This document shows positions 1 to 9,258 of a DNA stretch of 64,000 nt, one piece after another. A program made the translations under genes and the position numbers. Location: assembly GCF_008369105.1 (NCBI RefSeq), contig NZ_VINQ01000013.1, forward strand, positions 1-64,000. Direction: 5' to 3'. The notes under the pieces are model-generated. The model worked only from the letters and a program-made list of their open reading frames with translations, ran no database searches and was not told the DNA's origin. Source of the stretch: Aquicoccus porphyridii. GTDB lineage: Bacteria; Pseudomonadota; Alphaproteobacteria; Rhodobacterales; Rhodobacteraceae. Each line of letters starts with the position of its first letter. Position 1 is the stretch's first letter.

Positions 1-1026
1 GCCGAGCTGGCCGCGCGGCTCGATGCGGCGGAGGCGCGGCTCGCGGCGCAGGCGGGGGCCGCCGAGGAGGCAGAGGGCGAAATCGGTGATTTGCGGCGGC
101 GGCTTGCCGCGGCACTGGCGCAAAAGCAGGCAGCCGAAGAGGCGATGAGCGATCGCGATGACATCCGCCAGCAACTGGCCCGCGCGCTGGCCGCGCAACG
201 GGCCGCCGAACAAGAGGCCGAAGAGGCGATGAGCGCGGCAGAAGAGCGCGCGGCGCTTCTGGCCACGGCGCGGCGCGAGTTGGCCGGGGAAGAGGAAAAA
301 TCGGCCGAGGCGCAACGGCGGCAGGCGCTTTTGAACCAGCAGGTGGCGGCGCTGCGCTCGCAACTGGGATCGCTTCAGGCGCTGCTGGACGATTACAAGG
401 AGCGCGAGGCGGCGGCGAATGTCGAGGTGCAGTCGCTGGGCCGCGATCTCAACGCCGCCCTGGCGCGGGCGGCGGCGGAAGAGCGCAGGCGGCGCGAGCT
501 GGAAGAGGCCGAGGCGCGGCGGCTGGCCGAGGAAAAGGCGCGGCTGGAGGCCGAAAAGCAGGACCTGGAGCGATACCGCAGCGAGTTCTTTGGCCGGATG
601 CGCGAGATCCTGTCGGGGCGCGAGGGGGTGCGTATCGTGGGCGACCGATTCGTGTTCCCGTCGGAAGTTCTGTTCGCGCCGGGCAGTGCCGAATTGTCGG
701 ATGGGGGCCGAGCCCAGATCGCGCGCGTGGCCGGATTGTTGACCGAGGTGGCGGCGGATATTCCGCAGGAGATCGACTGGGTGATCCAGGTCGACGGGCA
801 TACCGACAACGTGCCGGTCATAGCCGGGGCGCGGTTCGAGGATAACTGGGAGTTGAGCCAGGCGCGGGCGCTGTCGGTGGTGCGTTACATGGCCGATGAG
901 TTGGGGGTGCCGCCGTTCCGGTTGTCGGCCAACGGGTTCGGCGAGTTTCAGCCCGTGGCCCTCGGGGACAGCCCCGAGGCGCGGGCGCAGAACCGCCGGA
1001 TCGAGCTCAAGCTGACCGAGCGGTGA
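1..1026 (+). CDS. OmpA-domain coiled-coil protein, 5' end cut off
   Basis: The reading frame is open from base 1, so the start lies outside the window; 341 codons are present. The first two thirds are an Ala/Glu/Arg-rich heptad-like region (coiled coil, about residues 1-195). From about nt 640 to the stop follows an OmpA-like peptidoglycan-binding domain, recognisable by VDGHTDNVPV near nt 790 and the terminal NRRIELKL. By family knowledge this architecture belongs to envelope proteins that anchor to peptidoglycan through OmpA_C, sometimes annotated as MotB-like or peptidoglycan-binding. Any N-terminal membrane segment would be upstream of the window, so location and partners are inferred. 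A hairpin and a copy of an intergenic repeat follow the stop. Confidence 0.8.
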   Translation, partial: AELAARLDAAEARLAAQAGAAEEAEGEIGDLRRRLAAALAQKQAAEEAMSDRDDIRQQLARALAAQRAAEQEAEEAMSAAEERAALLATARRELAGEEEKSAEAQRRQALLNQQVAALRSQLGSLQALLDDYKEREAAANVEVQSLGRDLNAALARAAAEERRRRELEEAEARRLAEEKARLEAEKQDLERYRSEFFGRMREILSGREGVRIVGDRFVFPSEVLFAPGSAELSDGGRAQIARVAGLLTEVAADIPQEIDWVIQVDGHTDNVPVIAGARFEDNWELSQARALSVVRYMADELGVPPFRLSANGFGEFQPVALGDSPEARAQNRRIELKLTER

Positions 1027-1062
1027 GACGCGGAAGGGCGGGCCGCCCATCCGCCCTTTCTC

Positions 1063-1127
1063 GGAGGGGCGCTGCCCCTCCGGCCCGTTCCGGGCCTCCT
1101 CCCCGAGGTATTTTGGGTCAGATGAAG
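1063..1127 (+). repeat. Hairpin plus intergenic repeat core, copy A
   Basis: GGAGGGGC and GCCCCTCC flank a two-base loop at 1063-1082, a GC hairpin just after the OmpA-domain gene and possibly its terminator. At 1101-1127 follows a motif of the form CCCCGAGGTATTTT-N4-CAGATGAAG. Three similar cores occur in this window (3671-3698, 39377-39404 in reverse, 54288-54315). The function is unknown. Confidence 0.6.
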
Positions 1128-1194
1128 ACCGGTTCGCGGTTGCGCAGGACCGGTGCGCGCGGCAGGTTGTGGCCGAAGCAAAGGAGGGCGCGCG

Positions 1195-1794
1195 ATGCCG
1201 GCATTGATGGCGACGGATTTTCACGGCGAGGTGGTGTGGCTGGGTCGGGTCGCGGATCGCGACGCGGCGCTGGCGGCGGAGCCATTGGAGGCGGTGGAAC
1301 TCGATTGGGGCGGCATCGAGGGCGAGGCGCATGGCGGGGTGACGCGGGCGTCGTGTTCGCGTGTGCTCGACCAGCATCCGCGCGGCACGGAGATTGCCAA
1401 TGTGCGCCAGCTTTCGGTGCTGTCGCATGAGGAGCTGGAGGCGATTGCCGCGGAAATGGGGCTGGCGGCGCTTGATCCGGGGCTGCTTGGGGCTTCGCTG
1501 GTGCTGCGCGGGTTGCCGGATTTCACCCATCTGCCGCCGTCGTCGCGGTTGCAGGCGCCCGATGGCGCGACCCTTGTGATCGACATGGAGAACCGGCCCT
1601 GCCAGTTGCCCGCGTGCGAGATCGAGGCGGTGCATCCCGGGTTCGGGCGGGCGTTCAGGCGGGCCGCCGAGGGGCGGCGTGGCGTGACCGCATGGGTCGA
1701 GCGGCCCGGTGCGCTGCGGCTGGGCGATGCGATGCGGCTGCATGTACCTGACCAGCGGCCATGGGAGCATCTGGAGGTTGCACGGCGCGGATAG
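1195..1794 (+). CDS. MOSC domain protein
   Basis: 199 aa, single MOSC (molybdenum cofactor sulfurase C-terminal-like) domain. Sequence signs are the early GGIEGEAHGG segment, the conserved-looking NRPCQLPACEIE stretch carrying cysteines (about residues 136-147), and the terminal AMRLHVPDQRPW. MOSC proteins bind or move sulfur for molybdenum cofactor or related chemistry; the substrate here cannot be told from the sequence. The start at 1195 is chosen because AAGGAGG lies 7 bases before it; an upstream in-frame ATG at 1153 has no such site. It stands alone between the OmpA-domain gene and fhs. Confidence 0.82.
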   Translation: MPALMATDFHGEVVWLGRVADRDAALAAEPLEAVELDWGGIEGEAHGGVTRASCSRVLDQHPRGTEIANVRQLSVLSHEELEAIAAEMGLAALDPGLLGASLVLRGLPDFTHLPPSSRLQAPDGATLVIDMENRPCQLPACEIEAVHPGFGRAFRRAAEGRRGVTAWVERPGALRLGDAMRLHVPDQRPWEHLEVARRG

Positions 1795-1944
1795 GCGCGT
1801 ATTTTCCGCCCGCAAACGCCCCCCGGGCGAGACCGACGCAAGCGGGGGCGATTATGTCGGATTCGCGCAGCCATTGCGGGGATTGGACGCGTATGAGCGA
1901 AACCAGACACGCACACGAAGCGCCATCAGAGAGGTCTGCGCCCC

Positions 1945-3621
1945 ATGAGCCATAAATCCGACATCGAGATCGCCCGCGACGCCAGCAAGCGCCCGATCCA
2001 GGAGATCGGTGCCAAGCTTGGCATAGATGCCGATCACCTGCTGCCCTATGGCCATGACAAGGCCAAGGTGAGCCAGGATTTCATCAACAGCGTCCAGGGA
2101 AATACGGATGGCAAGCTGATCCTTGTCACCGCGATCAACCCGACGCCCGCGGGCGAGGGCAAGACCACGACCACGGTGGGCCTTGGTGACGGGCTCAACC
2201 GGATCGGCAAGCGCGCGGCGGTCTGTATCCGCGAGGCCAGCCTCGGCCCGTGTTTCGGCATGAAGGGCGGCGCCGCGGGTGGCGGGTATGCGCAGGTCGT
2301 GCCGATGGAAGAGATGAACCTGCATTTCACCGGCGATTTCCATGCGATCACCAGCGCGCACAACCTGCTGTCGGCGATGATCGACAACCATATCTATTGG
2401 GGCAACGAGTTGGGGATCGACGAGCGCCGGATCGTGTGGCGCCGGGTGATGGATATGAACGACCGGGCGCTGCGTGATGTCGTTGTGGGCCTTGGCGGTG
2501 TGCCGAACGGGTTCTCGCGCCAGACCGGGTTCGACATCACCGTGGCCAGCGAGGTCATGGCGATCCTGTGCCTTGCGCGCGATCTCGGTGACCTGGAAAA
2601 GCGGTTGGGCGATATCATCGTGGCCTATACCCGCGAGCGCGAGCCGATCTATGCCCGTGATATCGGGGCGGACGGGGCGATGACCGTGCTCTTGAAGGAT
2701 GCGATGCAGCCCAACCTCGTGCAGACGCTGGAAAACAACCCTGCCTTCGTGCATGGCGGGCCGTTTGCCAATATCGCGCATGGCTGCAATTCGGTCATCG
2801 CCACCACCACCGCGCTCAAGCTCGCCGATTACGTGGTGACCGAGGCCGGGTTCGGGGCCGACCTTGGCGCCGAGAAGTTCATGAACATCAAGTGCCGCAA
2901 GGCGGGTCTTGCGCCGGATTGCGTGGTGCTTGTCGCGACGGTGCGGGCGATGAAGATGAATGGCGGGGTGGCCAAGGCCGATCTCGGGGCCGAGAACGTG
3001 GATGCGGTCAACGAGGGTTGTGCCAACCTCGGCCGTCATATCGGCAATCTCAAGCAGTTCGGCGTGCCGGTGGTGGTGGCGATCAACCATTTCGTCACCG
3101 ACACCGATGCCGAGGTGCAGGCGGTCAAGGATTACGTGGCCACGCAAGGATCGGAGGCGATCCTGTGCCAGCATTGGGCCAAGGGCTCGGAGGGCACCGA
3201 GGAGCTTGCCACGCGGGTGGCGGAGATCGCCGAGAGCGGCGTGAGCCAGTTCGCGCCGCTTTACCGCGATGACCTGAGCCTGTTCGAGAAGATCGAGCGC
3301 ATCGCCACGGCGATCTACCGTGCCGACGAGGTTCTGGCCGACAAGAAGATCCGCGACCAGCTCCGGCAATGGGAAGAGGCGGGGTTTGGTCATCTGCCGG
3401 TCTGCATGGCCAAGACGCAATACAGCTTCTCGACCGATCCCAACCTGCGCGGCGCGCCCACCGGGCACAGCGTGCCGGTGCGCGAGGTGCGCCTGTCGGC
3501 GGGGGCCGGGTTCGTCGTGGTGATCTGCGGCGAGATCATGACCATGCCGGGCCTGCCGCGCAAGCCTGCGGCGCTCGAGATCGGGCTCAATGACATGGGG
3601 CAGATCGAGGGCTTGTTCTGA
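1945..3621 (+). CDS. fhs: Formate--tetrahydrofolate ligase
   Basis: 558 aa, the normal length for the family. It makes 10-formyl-THF from formate, THF and ATP in the cytoplasm. The ATP site is visible as [15 protein letters not shown] at about residues 65-79. Further family-typical stretches are [42 protein letters not shown] and [11 protein letters not shown] near the C-terminus. folD follows 87 bases downstream on the same strand, so the pair can interconvert formate and methylene-THF. In Rhodobacteraceae such pairs serve one-carbon oxidation and C1 supply; that role is inferred. A 6-bp hairpin (3640-3656) and a repeat core lie between the two genes. No riboswitch was recognised in the 150-base leader. 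Confidence 0.97.
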   Translation: MSHKSDIEIARDASKRPIQEIGAKLGIDADHLLPYGHDKAKVSQDFINSVQGNTDGKLILVTAINPTPAGEGKTTTTVGLGDGLNRIGKRAAVCIREASLGPCFGMKGGAAGGGYAQVVPMEEMNLHFTGDFHAITSAHNLLSAMIDNHIYWGNELGIDERRIVWRRVMDMNDRALRDVVVGLGGVPNGFSRQTGFDITVASEVMAILCLARDLGDLEKRLGDIIVAYTREREPIYARDIGADGAMTVLLKDAMQPNLVQTLENNPAFVHGGPFANIAHGCNSVIATTTALKLADYVVTEAGFGADLGAEKFMNIKCRKAGLAPDCVVLVATVRAMKMNGGVAKADLGAENVDAVNEGCANLGRHIGNLKQFGVPVVVAINHFVTDTDAEVQAVKDYVATQGSEAILCQHWAKGSEGTEELATRVAEIAESGVSQFAPLYRDDLSLFEKIERIATAIYRADEVLADKKIRDQLRQWEEAGFGHLPVCMAKTQYSFSTDPNLRGAPTGHSVPVREVRLSAGAGFVVVICGEIMTMPGLPRKPAALEIGLNDMGQIEGLF

Positions 3622-3639
3622 GGGCGAAAAACGGCCAGA

Positions 3640-3698
3640 CCCGGCATCGAGCCGGGCCTGGCCGGGCCTTTGGCGAGAGTATTTGGGGCAAGATGAAA
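3640..3698 (+). repeat. Short hairpin plus intergenic repeat core, copy B
   Basis: CCCGGC-ATCGA-GCCGGG at 3640-3656 follows the fhs stop without a clear T-run. At 3671-3698 lies a diverged copy of the GAGAGTATTTGGGGCAAGATGAA core, ending 11 bases before the folD start. Its closeness to the folD ribosome-binding region means it would be in the folD leader. Confidence 0.5.
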
Positions 3699-3708
3699 GG
3701 GCAGGGCC

Positions 3709-4626
3709 ATGGGCGCGCAGATCATTGACGGCAAGGCATTCGCGGCGCAGGTGCGCGAGAAGGTGGCGGGCCATGTCGCGCATCTCAGGCAAGCGCACGG
3801 GGTGACTCCGGGGCTGGCCGTGGTCCTGGTGGGTGAAGACCCGGCAAGCCAGGTCTATGTGCGCTCGAAGGGCAAGCAGACGGTCGAGACGGGGATGAAT
3901 TCCTATGAGCACCGGCTTGATGCGAGCACCGGCGAGGCGGAATTGCTGGCGCTGATCGAGCAACTCAATTCCGACCGGGATGTGCATGGGATACTGGTGC
4001 AATTGCCGCTTCCGGCGCATCTCAACGAGGACCTGGTGATCAATGCGATTGCGCCGGAAAAGGATGTGGACGGGTTTCACATCTCGAATGTCGGGCGGTT
4101 GGCCACCGGGCAGAAGGCGATGGTGCCCTGCACGCCGCTGGGCTGCTTGATGATGCTGCGCGAACACCACGGGAGCCTGTCGGGGATGAACGCGGTGGTT
4201 GTCGGGCGCAGCAACATCGTCGGAAAACCGATGGCGCAGCTTTTGTTGCGCGACAGTTGCACGGTGACGATCGCGCATAGCCGCACGAAAGAGATCGAAG
4301 AGGTCACGCGGCGCGCCGATATCGTGGTTGCAGCGGTGGGGCGGCCCGAGATGGTCACGGGCGACTGGATCAGGCCCGGTGCGACGGTGATCGACGTCGG
4401 CATCAACCGCGTCGACGCGCCCGAGAAGGGCACCAACGAGGATGGCAGCGTCAAGACCCGGCTTGTCGGGGATTGCCATTTCGAGAGCTGTGCCGAGGTG
4501 GCCGGTGCGATCACGCCGGTGCCGGGCGGGGTGGGGCCGATGACCATAGCCTGCCTGCTGGCCAATACCGTGACGGCCTGTTGCCGGATGCACGGGCTGG
4601 CCGAGCCCGAGGGGCTGACCGCCTGA
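3709..4626 (+). CDS. folD: Bifunctional methylene-THF dehydrogenase/cyclohydrolase
   Basis: 305 aa, usual FolD length. It is cytoplasmic and interconverts 5,10-methylene-THF and 10-formyl-THF using NADP+. Visible motifs: VYVRSKGKQ around residue 48 (includes the catalytic Lys position), [12 protein letters not shown], the Rossmann segment [17 protein letters not shown] around residues 164-180, and the C-terminal [16 protein letters not shown]. Directly downstream of fhs on the same strand, consistent with a two-gene C1 unit. The ATG at 3709 has an AGGGC-type site a few bases before it. Confidence 0.97.
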   Translation: MGAQIIDGKAFAAQVREKVAGHVAHLRQAHGVTPGLAVVLVGEDPASQVYVRSKGKQTVETGMNSYEHRLDASTGEAELLALIEQLNSDRDVHGILVQLPLPAHLNEDLVINAIAPEKDVDGFHISNVGRLATGQKAMVPCTPLGCLMMLREHHGSLSGMNAVVVGRSNIVGKPMAQLLLRDSCTVTIAHSRTKEIEEVTRRADIVVAAVGRPEMVTGDWIRPGATVIDVGINRVDAPEKGTNEDGSVKTRLVGDCHFESCAEVAGAITPVPGGVGPMTIACLLANTVTACCRMHGLAEPEGLTA

Positions 4627-4772
4627 GCCCGGGCGAACCGGCCATCGGTAGAGGAACGCCAAGTCACATCAGCGCGGGGTTGTACTGCCCCGGTTTCCCG
4701 GGCTAAATCCCGGGGGTGGGTGCGGCGTGGCTGGCGCCCTTCGAGCAATAGTTTGAGCGTGATCGAGTTCAG

Positions 4773-5522
4773 GTGAGGATACTGATTTCAAGGATTTTCT
4801 CCCCGGTCAGTCTGCTCATGTGGGGGGTGATCGGGGCGGTTGCGACGCTGACCGGGCCCTACGGCACCTATGAGGTGATGACGCTGCCACAACGGGCGTT
4901 GTTCTGGGCGCTTTTCGTGGGGCTTGCGATCGTCGTGGGGCGCGGAACGCGGGTCGCGCTTGAAACCTTCATGCCTGGTCGGCCTGCGTGGGTTGGTGAC
5001 GTGGTTCACGTGGGGACGACCGTGCCGGTGATTACCCTCGTCGTTCTGGGACTTGTGCCGGTCATGCCGGGTGCCGAGGCGCTGGTCTTGCCTTCGGGCG
5101 TGTCTGTCACCGGTTCGGTTCTGGCGATTGTTCTTATCGTTCTGGGGTTCAGGCGCGCGGTGCGGATCGAGCCGACGGTGAACGGAAATGGCGAGCCGCA
5201 GCCGCGACTGGCCGAGCGCCTGCCCCGCGAGAGGCGTGGCCCGATCCTGCGGTTGTCGGGGCGGGATCATCATGTCGAGGTGGTCACGACACAGGGGACG
5301 GTGACGTTGCGGATGCGGCTCGCCGACGCGATCCGCGAGATGGAGCCGTTCGAGGGCTATAGCACCCATCGGTCGCATTGGGTGGCGCGGCAGGCCATCG
5401 AGCGGATCGAGAGGGAAAGCGGCGCGAAATGGTGGGTCGTGTTGCGCAATGGTGACCGGGTACCATTGAGCCGCAAGTATCGCCCGGACCTGGAAGCGGC
5501 GCGGGTCGTAGACACGCTTTGA
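4773..5522 (+). CDS. Membrane protein with LytTR DNA-binding domain
   Basis: 249 aa. The N-terminal half holds about four hydrophobic segments (roughly residues 10-28, 43-60, 78-98, 108-128). The C-terminal third (about 148-249) reads as a LytTR domain: ILRLSGRDHHVEVVTTQGTV, then a basic HRSHWVARQAIERIE segment and LRNGDRVPLSRKY. LytTR domains bind DNA; family members of this shape are predicted membrane-tethered transcription factors lacking a receiver domain. Signal and targets are unknown. It stands alone, with the tad-locus ATPase gene converging on it just downstream. Confidence 0.8.
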   Translation: MRILISRIFSPVSLLMWGVIGAVATLTGPYGTYEVMTLPQRALFWALFVGLAIVVGRGTRVALETFMPGRPAWVGDVVHVGTTVPVITLVVLGLVPVMPGAEALVLPSGVSVTGSVLAIVLIVLGFRRAVRIEPTVNGNGEPQPRLAERLPRERRGPILRLSGRDHHVEVVTTQGTVTLRMRLADAIREMEPFEGYSTHRSHWVARQAIERIERESGAKWWVVLRNGDRVPLSRKYRPDLEAARVVDTL

Positions 5523-5556
5523 CGTGGCATCGGATCGGGCCGCCCCGCGATGCGGA

Positions 5557-6864
5557 TCACTTCACGATCTTTTCGTCCTTGACGAACATGTTGGCCCAGG
5601 CCCGGTCGATGAGGTCGCGCGACATCTTGTAGGGGATGCCTTCGAAATCGCAGATCGCGATCATCTGGTCGATCAGGAACACCGGCTGGTAGTTGGCGTA
5701 GACGTTCTTGATCGTGGGATACTTTTCCTTGAGCAGGTGGATGAGCGCGGTTTCGTCCAGTTCCATCCCCTTCTTGGCAGCGACCATGGCGAAGATCTTG
5801 AGGAAGCCCTCCTGATCGGGGCCGTCGATCTTGATCTTGAAGAAGATCCGGCGCAGCGCGGCCTGGTCGAAGATCTCGTTGGGGTGGAAGTTGGTGGAGA
5901 AGATCACCAGCGTGTCGAACGGCACCTCGAATTTCTCGCCCGATTGCAGGGCGAGGATGTCTTTGGATTCCTCGAGCGGCACGATCCAGCGGTTGACCAG
6001 CGCCTGCGGCGGTTCGGCCTGGCGGCCGAGGTCGTCGACGATGAAGATGCCGCCGGTCGATTTGAGTTGCAGCGGCGCCTGGTAGGTGCGCGCGGTGGGG
6101 TTGTAGACGAGATCGAGCATGGAGAGCGACAATTCGCCCCCGGTGATCACGGTGGGGCGGTCGCATTTCACATAGCGCGTGTCGAATGTCGCGCGGCGGC
6201 GCAGGGAATTGGGGTCGTCATGTTCCTCTTCGGCCTTGGAATGCACGATCGGGTCATAGACGGTGATCACCTGGCCGGAATACTCGATCGCGCGAGGCAC
6301 GAAGACCTTGTCGCCCATCGCGTCGCGGATGCCGTTCGAGATCGAGCTTTTGCCGTTGCCGGGCGGGCCATACATCAGGATCGAGCGGCCCGCACCCACG
6401 GCGGGGCCGAGATGGTCGAGCAGGCTTTCGGGCAGGACGAGATGGCCCATGGCATTGGTGAGTTGCTCGCGGGTGATCTGGACGTTGCGGATCGACTGGC
6501 GCTTGACCTGTTCGCGGTAGACGTCGAGCGGCACCGGCATGGCGCCGAAATATTCCGATTGCGCCAGCGCGTCGAGCGCGCGCGCCTTGCCCGCATCGGT
6601 GAGCTGATAGCCCATTTCGCCGCCCGAATTGGCGTTGAGCGTGCCGGTCGCCTCGATCAGGCGCTGGTCGCGGCCCATGTCGACCAGATCCTGCGTGACC
6701 TGCCGGGGCAGGCAGATCGCGCGGGCGATCTCGCTCACTTCGCTGACATTCTTGCGGAACATGGTCTTGAGGAGGATGTCGCGCATCATGATGACGGGAA
6801 GTTGCATCTCGGCGAGCGACTTGGGCGGCGGGGGGGCCAGGACGGTGGTGGCTTGCATGTTCAT
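5557..6864 (-). CDS. AAA+ ATPase at the end of the tad pilus locus
   Basis: 435 aa from the ATG at 6864 (GAGG 9 bases before). The frame is open much further upstream, through the prepilin peptidase gene, but that part is shadow. An upstream ATG at 6894 is possible and has no good ribosome site. N-terminal region (about 1-135) looks helical, with a winged-helix feel. The ATPase core has Walker A GPPGNGKSS near residue 155 and Walker B GGIFIVDDLGRQ near 240, then a sensor-like VIFSTNFHP. Last gene in the tad transcription order. In Rhodobacteraceae such an ATPase is often found beside prepilin peptidase; its role in pilus work is inferred from position only. Confidence 0.8.
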   Translation of the reverse strand: MNMQATTVLAPPPPKSLAEMQLPVIMMRDILLKTMFRKNVSEVSEIARAICLPRQVTQDLVDMGRDQRLIEATGTLNANSGGEMGYQLTDAGKARALDALAQSEYFGAMPVPLDVYREQVKRQSIRNVQITREQLTNAMGHLVLPESLLDHLGPAVGAGRSILMYGPPGNGKSSISNGIRDAMGDKVFVPRAIEYSGQVITVYDPIVHSKAEEEHDDPNSLRRRATFDTRYVKCDRPTVITGGELSLSMLDLVYNPTARTYQAPLQLKSTGGIFIVDDLGRQAEPPQALVNRWIVPLEESKDILALQSGEKFEVPFDTLVIFSTNFHPNEIFDQAALRRIFFKIKIDGPDQEGFLKIFAMVAAKKGMELDETALIHLLKEKYPTIKNVYANYQPVFLIDQMIAICDFEGIPYKMSRDLIDRAWANMFVKDEKIVK

Positions 6865-7109
6865 CTGGGTGGCCTCGTTCTGGCGTTTGTTCATTGGTGG
6901 CCACACCGCCCTGCCGTCGCGGGTCGGGGCGGAAACAAAGGCCTGTTTGACGTGCAGATTGCCTTTGCAAAATGGGCAAATCATGGTGGGTGGGGCGCAG
7001 ATCGTGGCAATTCCGAGGAAAGTTTGGGGCAATCCGGCCTGCAGGACGGCCTGATTGGAGGAGGCGGAGTCATCGCCAAAACCATGCCGGGGGGTGCGCG
7101 CGGGCGGGG

Positions 7110-7604
7110 TTAGCGCCCGTAGAAGATGCCAAGACCGAGATAAAGCGCGAGGGTCGCGCCGAGGCTGAGGCCCATCGGGAAATCCCAGCCGCGTTGCCAG
7201 CTTTCCCAGCCCGGAGCGAGGCGGCGCAGGGGCGAATGCCGGACCAGCCGGTGGGTGACGAAGGCGGCGAGGAGGTTGGCGGCGAAGAGCGCCAGCAACA
7301 GCCGCAGGTCGCCCAGCGCGATAAAGGGTGCGGCGGCGGCGGCGAATTTCGCATCGCCCGCGCCGACCATGCCGGCGGCGTTCAGGAAAATGCCGATCCC
7401 CAGAACGATGGCCAGTTGCGACAGGCGCCAGAGGAACATGTCCCACGGCATGAGAATGAGCCCCAGGCCGACAAAGACCAGCGTCAGCGCAATCACCGCC
7501 TTGTTGGGGATGCGCATGGTGGCCATGTCGGACCACGCGACCCAAATGCAGATCGGCCAGACGAGGGGCGCGAACCAGAGCGCGGTTTGGGCCGAAAGAT
7601 GCAT
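7110..7604 (-). CDS. cpaA: Prepilin peptidase, TadV/CpaA type
   Basis: 164 aa from the ATG at 7604; a TTG at 7613 with AGGG just before it is an equally possible start. An inner-membrane aspartyl protease that cleaves Flp pilin leaders. The two expected catalytic aspartates are visible: one in WSDMATMRIPN (about residue 26) and one in the GAGDAKF signature (about 85). Six or so hydrophobic segments. It is a short TadV-type enzyme without the N-terminal methylase domain of large PilD proteins. It lies 15 bases past the preceding TPR gene, so it is clearly in the tad operon. Confidence 0.9.
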   Translation of the reverse strand: MHLSAQTALWFAPLVWPICIWVAWSDMATMRIPNKAVIALTLVFVGLGLILMPWDMFLWRLSQLAIVLGIGIFLNAAGMVGAGDAKFAAAAAPFIALGDLRLLLALFAANLLAAFVTHRLVRHSPLRRLAPGWESWQRGWDFPMGLSLGATLALYLGLGIFYGR

Positions 7605-7619
7605 GATTGCCAACAGACC

Positions 7620-8477
7620 CTAGTTTATGACGTTCGATTCAAGCGCGCGCAGCGAGCGGACGGCGGCCTCGAAATGTTGGGGGTGGGTGTCGATCGACTC
7701 GCGCAGGAGGCCCTTGCCGATCTCGACATCGCCCTGCTTGATCGCCGAAAGCCCTAGCGTGTGCAGAAGCTGGGCGCGCTCGGTCTGGTCCATCGGCATC
7801 ACGGGCAGGTTGTAGTTGCGTTGCGCGCCACGGGCCAGCACCATGTTGTTCTTGGCGGTGAAGAGCGTCTTGTCCTGCGTCAGCGCTTCGGAAAACAGGC
7901 GCTCGGCCTCGGAATAATCGCCGCGGGTGAGCTTGGAATAGCCCCAGTTGTTGAGCACGCCGGCGGGTTTGGTCGTGAGGCCCACGGCGGTTTCATAGAA
8001 ACTGTCGGCCTTTTTCCAGTTCTTCTCGGAATCGGCGACCATCGCTTCGAGCCGGTAGCGTTTGAAGGTCTCGTGGGTGGGGGGCACTGCATCAAGCGTG
8101 GCCTTGGCGCGTTTCCAGTTGCCCGCGCGAATGAGGGCATCGGCCAGATCGACGCGGTCGTCATCGGTGGCGCCCGCCATCTTGACCAGCTTGTCATAGG
8201 CGGAGACCGCCTCGGTCGGGCGCTTGGCCCGGATCAGCGATTGCGCCAGCCCGCGTTGCAGGTCGGTGCGGTCGGGTTGATCGGCGGTGGCGCGTTTGAA
8301 ATAGGTCACCGCCTCGTTCGGGTCGGCCACGGTGAGCATGATGTCGTTGAGGTTGCTTTCGTCCACCACGTTGACGTTCTGCAAGGCGCGGTTGACTTCG
8401 TCATCGGTGGTTTTGTCACATGCAGCGAGAAGCACCGCACCCGACAGGCACAGGGAAAGAAACTTGATCTGGCGCAT
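7620..8477 (-). CDS. tadD: TPR lipoprotein of tad locus (TadD-like)
   Basis: 285 aa. Lipoprotein signal MRQIKFLSLCLSGAVLLAAC with Cys20 as the lipidation site. The rest consists of tetratricopeptide repeats, for instance GVLNNWGYSKLTRGDYSEAE and HTLGLSAIKQGDVEIGKGLL. TadD proteins are outer-membrane-associated TPR lipoproteins needed for Flp pilus secretion or secretin function. The neighbouring gene 8531-9106 encodes a second, shorter one, so which is the true TadD equivalent is uncertain. Same operon direction as tadC and cpaA. Confidence 0.82.
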   Translation of the reverse strand: MRQIKFLSLCLSGAVLLAACDKTTDDEVNRALQNVNVVDESNLNDIMLTVADPNEAVTYFKRATADQPDRTDLQRGLAQSLIRAKRPTEAVSAYDKLVKMAGATDDDRVDLADALIRAGNWKRAKATLDAVPPTHETFKRYRLEAMVADSEKNWKKADSFYETAVGLTTKPAGVLNNWGYSKLTRGDYSEAERLFSEALTQDKTLFTAKNNMVLARGAQRNYNLPVMPMDQTERAQLLHTLGLSAIKQGDVEIGKGLLRESIDTHPQHFEAAVRSLRALESNVIN

Positions 8478-8530
8478 GTTGCCTGCGTCCTTTTACTGCC
8501 TCGGCCTCGTTCTCTTTTCTGGTCCCGTTA

Positions 8531-9106
8531 TTATGGAATTTGGCGGATCAGGTAATCGCTGCTGCCCCGCCGGACCAGTTTGTAATCTTGTTGCTCGGCC
8601 TCATCATAGTCGGGATTTTCGATTTTTGCGAGGGCCAAGCGCAAATTATCGCGGATTGAGTCACTTTGGCCATTGTCGAGCGCATAGGCGCGGCGGAACA
8701 TCTGGCTGGCCTCGGCATAGTCGCCCTTTTCCATCAGAACCACACCGAGATTGTTCCAGGCTTCGGGCACCGCCTCGTCGGTACGGATTGCACGACGGAG
8801 GAGGGTTTCGGCCTGCCCGAGACGCCCCAGCCCGAGATTGGCCGTGCCCAGTGCCGCGATCACGTCGGGGGTGAGCCCCTCCTGCGCGGCCGCGCGGGTG
8901 AAGGCCTCGAGCGCCAGTTCGTTCTCGCCCGCCTGCATCAGGCGGTGGCCGACGGTGAGCCCGTCCACCGCGGCGGCACCGGGGTCGACGCCGGGTGCGA
9001 AGGGGCCGTCGCCGTCAGGGCCGAGGCGCGGCGCGCAGCCCGCAAGTGCGAGTATCGCGGCGAACGCGGCCAATGCGGCGATGGGGCGAAGATGCGGTCT
9101 GCTCAT
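8531..9106 (-). CDS. Second TPR lipoprotein of tad locus
   Basis: 191 aa. A long Ala-rich signal ends in a lipobox LAGC (Cys24). TPR units follow: GENELALEAFTRAAAQEG, then AWNNLGVVLMEKGDYAEASQ. Located between tadC and the larger TPR lipoprotein, all on the minus strand. A pair of TadD-like proteins is common in alphaproteobacterial tad loci. Likely periplasm-facing, helping outer-membrane channel assembly; this role is inferred. Confidence 0.8.
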   Translation of the reverse strand: MSRPHLRPIAALAAFAAILALAGCAPRLGPDGDGPFAPGVDPGAAAVDGLTVGHRLMQAGENELALEAFTRAAAQEGLTPDVIAALGTANLGLGRLGQAETLLRRAIRTDEAVPEAWNNLGVVLMEKGDYAEASQMFRRAYALDNGQSDSIRDNLRLALAKIENPDYDEAEQQDYKLVRRGSSDYLIRQIP

Positions 9107-9258
9107 GGTTCCGAACGGGGTCGGTGTTATCGTTGAGTGCCTCTTTACGACAGGAACGCCACAGGGCTAAGCGATTTCGCCGGTTGAGGCGATGGTTTTG
9201 GTGCGGGGCGGCGCGTTCGTGCATCACCCGGGCGGGCGCGCGTGGCGGATGTAACCTC

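Noticed and set aside
1795-1944. Possible ZTP or THF riboswitch in the fhs leader
   Set aside because: I looked for the conserved pseudoknot-type motifs and found no convincing match.
1852-4662. A 936-codon minus-strand open frame opposite fhs and folD
   Set aside because: Same antisense effect; both plus-strand genes are full-length and well known.
5524-7113. A 529-codon plus-strand open frame opposite the tad-locus ATPase
   Set aside because: The minus strand encodes an ATPase with Walker A and B motifs; the plus-strand translation is low-complexity and domain-free.
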